A stretch of DNA of 5,336 nucleotides from a bacterium (GTDB lineage: Bacteria; AUK180). Location: assembly GCA_021162505.1 (NCBI GenBank), contig JAGGYO010000046.1:1-5336 (forward strand), read 5' to 3'. Under the pieces are notes generated by a model that saw nothing but the letters and a program-made list of their open reading frames with translations, was not told where the DNA came from and searched no databases. A program made the translations under genes and the position numbers. This document shows positions 1 to 5,257 of this stretch, piece by piece (the first letter of the stretch is position 1; each line of letters begins with the position of its first letter).

Positions 1-120
1 AGTCCACGTCGCACATATATTTTGTCCAGAAGGGGACGCATAGGAGATTGATCGGAAAGATCGTGCGAACATTTTTAAAATATTTTTTTATTTTGCTTGA
101 CTTTTTCTTTCATAGGAGAG
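1..120. other. Left-end intergenic stretch with no convincing gene
   Basis: I see no supported gene here. One forward frame is open from position 3 to the TAG at 150-152, about 49 codons, but it has no visible start, is dominated by Phe codons made by T-runs, and runs into the dispersed repeat at 121. It could be the tail of an upstream gene, but nothing in the peptide is recognisable. A small GATC-GGAAA-GATC hairpin (50-62) followed by T-runs at 72-93 could be a weak terminator of an upstream gene; its 4-bp stem is too short to call. Confidence 0.4.
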
Positions 121-193
121 TTGAAAAACAGCATGCAGTACTAAGTATTTAGTTTCTGCACTTAGTACCAATGACTTAGTACTTAGCACCATT
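121..193 (+). repeat. 73-bp dispersed hairpin repeat, left copy
   Basis: This segment matches the reverse complement of 4875-4947 over 73 ungapped positions with 8 differences (65/73). It contains a perfect 9-bp stem, GTACTAAGT (138-146) with ACTTAGTAC (160-168), around a 13-nt loop. Of the 8 differences between the copies, three lie in the loop and two (141 and 165) are a compensatory C-G to T-A change that keeps the stem intact. Read leftward, the stem is followed by a run of five T (positions 128-124). The unit is rich in ACTTAGT-type heptamers. It encodes no protein and looks like a small mobile or REP/MITE-like element; its identity is not known to me. Confidence 0.85.
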
Positions 194-196
194 CTT

Positions 197-224
197 TTGA
201 CCTTTGACTTTCGACCTTCGACTG
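197..224 (+). repeat. Four tandem heptamers, consensus TYGACYT
   Basis: Four consecutive 7-bp units are visible: TTGACCT, TTGACTT, TCGACCT and TCGACTG. They vary only at positions 2 and 6, plus the last base of the last unit. The array starts 4 bp after the 73-bp repeat and ends 5 bp before the run of A that borders the stem-loop. The right-hand copy of the 73-bp repeat lacks this array, so it is a separate element. The 7-bp period matches neither codons nor the helical turn. Confidence 0.7.
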
Positions 225-228
225 ATCT

Positions 229-292
229 AAAAGAGTGGAAGCAGGAGAGGCGTCCTTGGGACAATAGTTGACGCCTGCTTTACCCTACTTCC
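229..292 (-). ncRNA. Candidate small structured RNA, leftward
   Basis: Transcription from the consensus leftward promoter at 298-326 should begin near G292, which is also the first base of a strong stem. Read on the minus strand, GGAAGUAGG (292-284) pairs with CCUGCUUCC (245-237) as 9 pairs including one G-U. After an internal loop, AGGCGUC (276-270) pairs with GACGCCU (254-248) around a 15-nt loop (269-255). An alternative inner pairing is GUCC-CAA-GGAC with AGGC/GCCU. The stem is followed by CUCUUUU (235-229), a modest terminator tract, giving an RNA of about 64 nt. No open reading frame fits. I do not recognise a known RNA family; it could instead be a DNA-level hairpin repeat. Confidence 0.42.
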
Positions 293-297
293 AATAC

Positions 298-326
298 ATT
301 ATAATAAAAAAAAATATTTATGTCAA
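298..326 (-). promoter_or_regulatory. Consensus sigma-70-type promoter facing left
   Basis: On the minus strand the -35 box TTGACA (plus coordinates 321-326) and the -10 box TATAAT (298-303) are both perfect, with the ideal 17-bp spacer (304-320). The spacer is a run of A/T. The predicted start is near position 292. It lies back to back with the rightward promoter, with 7 bp between the two -35 boxes, making a compact divergent control region. Confidence 0.65.
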
Positions 327-333
327 GGAATTA

Positions 334-362
334 TTGAAAAAAAGTCAAATATTTTTTATAAT
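334..362 (+). promoter_or_regulatory. Promoter of the four-gene operon
   Basis: A -35 box TTGAAA (334-339, one mismatch to consensus) and a perfect -10 box TATAAT (357-362) are separated by 17 bp. A start site 6-7 bp after the -10 falls at 368-369, that is, at the ATG of the first gene. No Shine-Dalgarno sequence precedes that ATG, so the transcript is predicted to be leaderless or nearly so. Confidence 0.65.
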
Positions 363-368
363 AACAAT

Positions 369-1208
369 ATGAGGAAAATCATAACACTCTTTTTTTTCTT
401 ATTTATCCTTGCCGGAGGTTTTTCTGAACAATTTCATATTGCAATTAAAACCAGCGTTGATAAAAAGGTGGTAAAGGCTGGCGAATATTTTACCTTGAAG
501 CTAACCCTTGAAACCATGGGAAATCTTTCCAGCGGGTCTTATAGTATGCCTGAATTACCGGATATGGATTGGGCTACTATTATATCCACCTTTAATAGCA
601 CAAGTTCAAACATAGTAAATAATAATATGGAGACAATATTTTCCATATCTGCAAAATACAAAACCAAGAAGGCAGGGAAATTTACTATTCCACCAGTGAA
701 AATATCGTATAATGATCTCAATACCGGACAAAAACTTGATCTAGATTCAGAAAGCATTCAAATGATGGTCAAAAAACCAGGTGTCCCGCTTTCTTTTATT
801 ATTATATTAACCATACTTATAATTATCGTATTTATTTTAATCATTGTCATAAAAAACGGCAATCATGCAAATATTGGCGATGTCGTAGAGCAAGATGTGA
901 AAAATTACCAAAGAGAGACCAAGAGCCGATATGAAGATTTGAAAAATATTCAGGATCTTCACATAAAATTCAATAAGTTCGAAGATGCTTTTAGAGGATT
1001 TCTCCTGGAAAAATATCAGATAATGAGAAATATCTTGCGTGATGAAATTAAGGAGATAATTTCAAAAAAAGAGATTAGTGAAGATGTTCAAGAAACCTTA
1101 TCGGATATATTAGATTTCATCTACTTGACAAAATATAAAGGTTCCACTCCCAATGGACCGGAACTTGACAAGTGGATTGAAAAATTAGAGTATTTAAGTG
1201 AAAAATAG
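369..1208 (+). CDS. batD: Short BatD-like (oxygen-tolerance family) membrane protein
   Basis: The 279-residue product has an N-terminal signal peptide (about 1-19, charged MRK then a Phe/Leu core). An extracytoplasmic beta-rich domain (about 22-135) contains the BatD-type pattern VKAGEYFTL (35-43), LPDM (63-66) and AGKFTIPPVKISY (102-114). One membrane helix (about 140-162) and a charged, mostly helical cytoplasmic tail of about 115 residues follow. Typical BatD proteins are roughly twice this length with several such domains, so this is a single-domain form. BatD acts in the membrane with BatA/BatB von Willebrand proteins in Bat operons; none is present here. The ATG is the only plausible start because it precedes the signal peptide; it lacks a Shine-Dalgarno site, and the promoter places the transcript start next to it. 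A T8 run (390-397) lies in the signal-peptide codons. The end overlaps the next gene by 11 bp. Family assignment rests on motif recognition. Confidence 0.72.
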   Translation: MRKIITLFFFLFILAGGFSEQFHIAIKTSVDKKVVKAGEYFTLKLTLETMGNLSSGSYSMPELPDMDWATIISTFNSTSSNIVNNNMETIFSISAKYKTKKAGKFTIPPVKISYNDLNTGQKLDLDSESIQMMVKKPGVPLSFIIILTILIIIVFILIIVIKNGNHANIGDVVEQDVKNYQRETKSRYEDLKNIQDLHIKFNKFEDAFRGFLLEKYQIMRNILRDEIKEIISKKEISEDVQETLSDILDFIYLTKYKGSTPNGPELDKWIEKLEYLSEK

Positions 1209-3246
1209 AAATATAGTTAATTTTATTTTTTCTGTATTTATCATTCTTTCCCTCTCATTATTATCAAAGAGATCCTATTCATTGATCGCAATAAAGGAAG
1301 TACTTTTTATTCTCACCACATTTATATTTTTTTTATACTTCATATATCAGAAAAAGTTAAAGATATTTTTGTTTGATATAGTATTTTTTCTATTTGTTTC
1401 ATTCAACCTAATATTGCTTCTTTTCGTTAAAGTAAAATACTTTTCTACTCTTTATCTTGATGTTCTGCTCACATCTACTTTCTTCTATATATTACTTAGG
1501 TATTTTTCCGGTAAGTTTTTATCCATTCTTTTAGAGATCATCGGCGGTATTTCTGCTTTGTACGGGATATTTTTGTATTTAGGTGTTGATCTATTTAATT
1601 TTTATGCAAATACAGAGTTAAGTAGAACCCCTTCATTTTTCGGTAATTCCAACTTTTTCGCAGGTGTATTGATAGTATTTATTTCCATAACCATAATTAA
1701 CTTAATGAAAGAGAAGGACCTAAAATTTAAAGTGGTTCACTCCATTGTCTTATTCCTTGATATTATAGCCATGTTCTTGACCAAGACAAGGGCTGCTTTT
1801 TTTGGATTGCTTATTAGTTTTATTATCTTGTTTTACTATATTATAAAATATAAATTATTGAATAAATATTTTCTTTATACATTGATTGCTCTATTGATTT
1901 TGGTACCCTTTTTCGTACCAAAGGACTATTGGGGTAGAATAAAAGCACTAAAGGATATTTCACATGGAACCCCTATGTTCAGGGTCTATACTTGGAACTC
2001 CACATTAAAGATAATAAAAGAACATCCACTTGGGGTAGGACCGGGCAATTTCAGGGTATATTATCCTAAATATAAGAGTAAAAGGATTTTTTTATTTGAG
2101 GGACATCATAATGCGGAAACCATTCATGCTCATAATGATCTTTTAGAAAATGCTACTGATATGGGGATCTTTGGATTTTTCATTTATCTACTATTGATAT
2201 TTTTACTCATTAAAATCTATATTTTTTATATTCCCAAACTTTTGAAGGATAAGAGGTCCCGTTCCAATGGTATGATATTGATCGGTTTATATGCCGCTTT
2301 AATGGGTTTGCTGACAGATAATATTTTTAGTGTCAACTTAAAATGGCTATCATCCATTATCATATTTTATTTTATTATCGGCACCACATTCGCGATTATT
2401 TCAAAATATGAAAAACCCATTATTAAACTTAATTTAAAGCCATATTTTTTCCTTTTTGTCCTTTTGTTCTTTGCACTGTTTATCCCTTCTATTAGGCGTT
2501 ATAAATCCAATATGATCCTACAAAAAGCCATTGTTTATTCAAAATACGGTGTTCAACTTCGTGCAAAAAAGGAAGTAAATAAAGCAATGAAGTACTTCAT
2601 TAATGCAGAGAAATTATACAGCCGTTCTTTGTCTTATAATAAGAACAATGTGATTGGGCTTTATTTCATGGGAAACCAGCAAATAGATATCTATACATTG
2701 AATAAAACACAAGAAAATTTAAAAAATGCAATGCATTATTACAAAAAGGTACAGAAGATCTCTCCAAATTATGTTCAGATACATTTTCTTAAGGGGAAAG
2801 TATATTATTATTTAAAAGATTATAAAAAGGCAGAAGATGAATTTACAAAATATTTAGACCAAGATCCCGTGGATCCTCAGGTGTATAATTATCTTGTAGA
2901 GATATATAATAAAGCAGATCGAAAAAAAGATATTAAAAATATTTATTTACGATTAAAAAAAGAAGTGGATCAGGATCTAAATATCAAACCTGATTATTAT
3001 GAATTATATCAAATAATGGAAAGTGTCTATACAAGACTTTCTTACCCAGAGACAGAGATCATTAAAAAATACAAAGGTCTTTATACCCGGATCAATAATT
3101 TAGCGGGAAAGGCAATTGTATTGAAGCGTCTTGCTTATTATTATTTGCAAACCGATTATAATGCGGGAGCAGAATTTTTTAAGAATGTTAAGCCTGAGAG
3201 CAAAAGGATTAAAGAGCTAAAAGACCTTTTTAAAGAAAAGGAGTAG
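1198..3246 (+). CDS. O-antigen ligase/polymerase-like (Wzy_C) membrane protein with C-terminal TPRs
   Basis: The 682-residue product has about 12-13 hydrophobic segments between residues 8 and 431. A large extracytoplasmic loop (about 242-322) carries the Wzy_C signature: FRVYTWNSTL (261-270), EHPLGVGPGNF (275-285) and HAHNDLLENATDMGIFG (310-326). TKTRAAFFG (195-203) resembles the conserved Arg-containing segment of the family. Such proteins polymerise O-units or transfer lipid-linked glycans to lipid A or proteins on the outer face of the inner membrane. After the last helix, residues about 440-665 hold helical repeats, with TPR-like units clearest at 510-592, probably in the periplasm. The GTG start (1198) lies inside the end of the first gene, with only a weak AGAG upstream, so translation is probably coupled; the next Met is beyond several helices. 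Ligase, polymerase and protein O-glycosylase cannot be told apart by sequence reading. No other glycan genes are in the window. Confidence 0.82.
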   Translation: MKNRNIVNFIFSVFIILSLSLLSKRSYSLIAIKEVLFILTTFIFFLYFIYQKKLKIFLFDIVFFLFVSFNLILLLFVKVKYFSTLYLDVLLTSTFFYILLRYFSGKFLSILLEIIGGISALYGIFLYLGVDLFNFYANTELSRTPSFFGNSNFFAGVLIVFISITIINLMKEKDLKFKVVHSIVLFLDIIAMFLTKTRAAFFGLLISFIILFYYIIKYKLLNKYFLYTLIALLILVPFFVPKDYWGRIKALKDISHGTPMFRVYTWNSTLKIIKEHPLGVGPGNFRVYYPKYKSKRIFLFEGHHNAETIHAHNDLLENATDMGIFGFFIYLLLIFLLIKIYIFYIPKLLKDKRSRSNGMILIGLYAALMGLLTDNIFSVNLKWLSSIIIFYFIIGTTFAIISKYEKPIIKLNLKPYFFLFVLLFFALFIPSIRRYKSNMILQKAIVYSKYGVQLRAKKEVNKAMKYFINAEKLYSRSLSYNKNNVIGLYFMGNQQIDIYTLNKTQENLKNAMHYYKKVQKISPNYVQIHFLKGKVYYYLKDYKKAEDEFTKYLDQDPVDPQVYNYLVEIYNKADRKKDIKNIYLRLKKEVDQDLNIKPDYYELYQIMESVYTRLSYPETEIIKKYKGLYTRINNLAGKAIVLKRLAYYYLQTDYNAGAEFFKNVKPESKRIKELKDLFKEKE

Positions 3247-3248
3247 AT

Positions 3249-4088
3249 ATGAAGATTTTTATATCATTTGATTGGGAAGGAATATCAGGCATTTCTTCAT
3301 GGCGCATGATGTCCAAAGACCATGTTCTGTTCAAAGAAGCACAGAAAAATGTTGAGTTGGAGATCAAGGCGATCATTGACGGTATTGAAGCAACAAAAAA
3401 GAAAATAAGTGAAGTGACCATTTGTGATTCACATGCTTTCGGTGAAAATATAGAATTCTATGATCTTCCCGACTATGTTAATTATATTCGCGGTTTTCCG
3501 AGAAAGTATTATATGGTCTCGGGATTGAGTGATGCCTATGACGGTGTAATATTCCTTGGTTATCACAGTCCTGTGGGAACAAAATATGCTCCAATGGACC
3601 ATACTTACTCATCTTCCTCTATATTCAATATTAAGATCAACGGTAAGGTTGTGGGAGAATCAGAAATAAACGGCTTATTCGCGGGAGATATGCAGATCCC
3701 TGTTCTTTTAATAACCGGTGATGATAAACTCTTTTCCTTTTCTTCTTCTAATTTCGCTCGTTTAGGTACAGAATTCATTATTACAAAGGAAGGTTATGGC
3801 AGGTATGCAGCAAAGATATTCAATATTAAGGGTGTACTAAATGAGATCAGAGAAAAAATAAAAAATCAGATCAATAATATGAAAGATATTAAACCATTTA
3901 AATGGAAATCCCCCTATGAACTTGAGATCGAATTTATTGATACATTGATAGCAGATATTGTTGAACTTATCCCCGGGGTAAAAAGAATATCCGGTAGAGT
4001 GGTGCAATTCCAAACTAATGAATTTAAAGAACTATATAGAGCGCTTATTGCAATGACCCTAATGGGTTATAGTGCCAAAAATATTTAA
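3249..4088 (+). CDS. dppA: M55-family zinc D-aminopeptidase (DppA-like)
   Basis: The 279-residue product matches the M55 family along its whole length (Bacillus subtilis DppA has 274). The metal ligands of DppA have clear counterparts: D8 and E10 in SFDWEGISG, H62 in CDSH, H106 in LGYH and E137 in VGESE. H118 in MDHT corresponds to the catalytic histidine. The C-terminal VVQFQ (251-255) and ALIAMTLM (265-272) are also family features. There is no signal peptide, so it is probably cytoplasmic. Family enzymes release N-terminal D-amino acids, notably D-Ala, from short peptides, consistent with use of imported peptidoglycan fragments; the true substrate here is unknown. Translation is supported by AAGGAG (3238-3243) five bases before the ATG, overlapping the stop of the previous gene (TAG 3244-3246). 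Only 2 bp separate the two frames. Confidence 0.92.
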   Translation: MKIFISFDWEGISGISSWRMMSKDHVLFKEAQKNVELEIKAIIDGIEATKKKISEVTICDSHAFGENIEFYDLPDYVNYIRGFPRKYYMVSGLSDAYDGVIFLGYHSPVGTKYAPMDHTYSSSSIFNIKINGKVVGESEINGLFAGDMQIPVLLITGDDKLFSFSSSNFARLGTEFIITKEGYGRYAAKIFNIKGVLNEIREKIKNQINNMKDIKPFKWKSPYELEIEFIDTLIADIVELIPGVKRISGRVVQFQTNEFKELYRALIAMTLMGYSAKNI

Positions 4089-4099
4089 AGGAGAAGACA

Positions 4100-4852
4100 A
4101 TGAAGGTAAAAAAATTAAAAGAATTCTTAGATGAATATTTAAAAATAAAATCAATAAGTGATTATTCGATGAATGGTTTACAAGTAGGCCTGGAAAATAA
4201 AGATATCATGAAGGTCGCTTTTTCTGTTGATGCATCATTGGAATTTTTTAATAAGGCAGCCAAGGGCGGATATAATTTTCTTATTGTACATCATGGTCTT
4301 TTTTGGGGGGAGAATTTTCCCATAACAGGGATCCACTTTAAAAGATTTAAAACCCTCATTGATAATGAATTGAACCTATATGCTGCACATTTACCATTGG
4401 ACCTTAACCCTGATCTTGGACATAATGCGGAAATGGCTAAAGAACTCAGATTGGAAGAAATCGAACCATTCGGAATGTATAAAGGGATCCCGATTGGTTT
4501 CAAAGGTCAATTTAAAAAAGCAAAAAGCATTGAGAATATAACAAGTATTTTCAATAAACTCTTTGGGGAATATCAATTCTTAAAGATGGGTAAAAAGAAT
4601 ATAAGGACCGTTGCTATTGTTTCAGGCGATGCAGCATCTCTGGTACCCGAGGCAATTGATAAGAATATTGACCTTTATATTACAGGTGAACCTTCTCATT
4701 CAATGTATCATCTCATCAAAGAAGCAAAACTAAATGTTATTTTCGGCGGACATTATAAAACAGAAACCTTCGGCCTTTTGGCATTGGAGAAATTAATAGG
4801 GGATAAATTTTATTTAAAAACCAAATTTTTTGATATCCCAACGGGATTTTAA
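4100..4852 (+). CDS. NIF3/DUF34-family dinuclear metal protein (YbgI-like)
   Basis: The 250-residue product has the normal length and landmarks of the NIF3 family. These include MNGLQVG (24-30), the metal-binding pair HHG (64-66), AAHLPLD (95-101, with H97 and D101), ITGEPSH (194-200) and GGHYKTE (216-222, with H218 and E222). In structures of this family the two His, the Asp and the C-terminal His and Glu bind two metal ions inside a toroidal hexamer. Some relatives are named GTP cyclohydrolase 1 type 2, but the general cellular role is unsettled. No signal peptide or membrane helix is visible. AAAGGAG (4087-4093), six bases before the ATG, is a strong Shine-Dalgarno site that overlaps the stop of the aminopeptidase gene (TAA 4086-4088); the gap is 11 bp. 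It is the last gene of the operon, and a dispersed repeat begins 22 bp after its stop. Confidence 0.92.
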   Translation: MKVKKLKEFLDEYLKIKSISDYSMNGLQVGLENKDIMKVAFSVDASLEFFNKAAKGGYNFLIVHHGLFWGENFPITGIHFKRFKTLIDNELNLYAAHLPLDLNPDLGHNAEMAKELRLEEIEPFGMYKGIPIGFKGQFKKAKSIENITSIFNKLFGEYQFLKMGKKNIRTVAIVSGDAASLVPEAIDKNIDLYITGEPSHSMYHLIKEAKLNVIFGGHYKTETFGLLALEKLIGDKFYLKTKFFDIPTGF

Positions 4853-4874
4853 ATCTGATTCTGCGGTTCATAAA

Positions 4875-4947
4875 AATGGTACTAAGTACTAAGTCATCGG
4901 TATTAAGTGGAGGAATTAAATACTTAATACTGCATACTGTTTTTCAA
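4875..4947 (-). repeat. 73-bp dispersed hairpin repeat, right copy (inverted)
   Basis: This is the inverted partner of 121-193 (65 of 73 identical, same length, no gaps). Its 9-bp stem is GTATTAAGT (4900-4908) with ACTTAATAC (4922-4930) around a 13-nt loop (4909-4921). Compared with the left copy, one C-G pair has become T-A, so both stems are perfect. Read rightward, the stem is followed nine bases later by five T (4940-4944). It begins 22 bp after the NIF3 stop codon and could serve as the operon terminator, though the stem is AT-rich and the T-run distant. Confidence 0.85.
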
Positions 4948-4983
4948 ATTCCAATTTATATTCTGTCATCCAGAGGGATCTCA

Positions 4984-5004
4984 CCGCAGAGCCGCAGAGA
5001 GCAG
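4984..5004 (+). repeat. CCGCAGAG tandem units
   Basis: Two perfect copies of the 8-mer CCGCAGAG (4984-4991, 4992-4999) are followed by A and a partial GCAG. The base composition is much more GC-rich than the surrounding DNA. I recall similar CGCAGAG tandem elements scattered between genes in several uncultivated bacterial lineages; that memory was not checked. Confidence 0.6.
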
Positions 5005-5061
5005 GGTTTACCCGTATTAGGGACGATACCAAAGAATGTTAAAAAGTTCAAGGGTTTACCC
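5003..5061 (+). repeat. Direct repeat AGGGTTTACCC, two copies
   Basis: The 11-mer AGGGTTTACCC occurs at 5003-5013 and again at 5051-5061, 48 bp apart. Each copy is itself nearly palindromic (GGGT-TT-ACCC). The second copy forms the left arm of the hairpin at 5055-5088. This suggests decayed or nested copies of one repeat family. Confidence 0.6.
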
Positions 5062-5088
5062 AGCACCGTGAAACTGGTGCGGGGTGAA
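5055..5088. repeat. GC-rich interrupted inverted repeat (hairpin)
   Basis: TTTACCC (5055-5061) pairs with GGGTGAA (5082-5088, one G-T pair). After a single A-G mismatch, GCACC (5063-5067) pairs with GGTGC (5076-5080). The loop is 8 nt (5068-5075). No T-run follows on either strand, so it is a poor intrinsic terminator. It looks like a REP-type palindromic element. Confidence 0.6.
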
Positions 5089-5166
5089 ATGTTCAAAAGT
5101 TCAAAAGTGACGAAGTCATTATGAGGATTTTGAAGAAACCCGTAATAATCTCAATGAATAATAATA

Positions 5167-5194
5167 TCGTATTTTCGTAATTACGAAAATACGA
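5167..5194. promoter_or_regulatory. Perfect 28-bp palindrome, probable operator
   Basis: The half-site TCGTATTTTCGTAA is followed directly by its exact reverse complement with no spacer, centred on AATT (5179-5182). The 8-mer TACGAAAA is then repeated (5182-5189, 5190-5197), and TCGAAAA follows at 5203-5209. The palindrome ends 27 bp before the -35 box at 5222. A perfect palindrome without a loop and without a T-run suits a dimeric DNA-binding protein better than a terminator. The cognate regulator cannot be identified here. Confidence 0.6.
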
Positions 5195-5221
5195 AAATAG
5201 CATCGAAAATTAAAAAAATCC

Positions 5222-5249
5222 TTGACAATTTTTTTTACAGTGATATAAT
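5222..5249 (+). promoter_or_regulatory. Consensus extended -10 promoter at the right end
   Basis: TTGACA (5222-5227) and TATAAT (5244-5249) are both perfect, with a 16-bp spacer. TG at 5241-5242 adds an extended -10 element. The predicted start is near 5256-5258, again practically at the ATG of the downstream frame (5258), with no Shine-Dalgarno site between. Confidence 0.7.
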
Positions 5250-5257
5250 TAAATATA

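Larger units (their letters stand above)
4853..5257. other. Repeat-rich intergenic region between the operon and the right-end promoter
   Basis: About 400 bp without a credible gene. In order it holds the inverted 73-bp repeat, CCGCAGAG tandem units, two copies of AGGGTTTACCC, a GC-rich hairpin, two tandem GTTCAAAA units (5091-5106), a perfect 28-bp palindrome and a consensus promoter. An 82-codon open frame at 4876-5124 runs through these repeats and starts within the 73-bp element, so I regard it as chance. Confidence 0.7.

Noticed and set aside
97..125. TTGACT at 97-102 as a -35 box
   Set aside because: At 16-18 bp spacing no acceptable -10 box is present.
3..152. Forward open frame of about 49 codons at the left edge
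   Set aside because: It has no start in view, contains T-run-derived Phe stretches, and its stop lies within the dispersed repeat. A gene tail is possible but unsupported.
539..757. Reverse-strand open frame of 72 codons
   Set aside because: It lies wholly within the well-supported batD-like gene and has no family features.
3230..3421. Reverse-strand open frame of 63 codons
   Set aside because: It is antisense to the start of the aminopeptidase gene, whose metal-binding residues are intact there.
4291..4576. Two overlapping reverse-strand open frames (4291-4503 and 4391-4576)
   Set aside because: Both are antisense to the conserved NIF3 core, and neither shows a recognisable protein pattern.
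121..4947. CRISPR array or tRNA/rRNA genes
   Set aside because: Repeats occur as two distant inverted copies or short tandem units without spacers, and no cloverleaf or rRNA-like stretch was seen by eye.
121..4947. Composite transposon bounded by the 73-bp inverted copies
   Set aside because: There is no transposase, no visible target-site duplication outside the copies, and the enclosed genes look native in composition. Treated only as a possibility under the repeat finding.
4876..5124. 82-codon forward open frame
   Set aside because: It starts inside the 73-bp repeat, spans three other repeat types, has no Shine-Dalgarno site and resembles no protein I know. It is best explained as chance.
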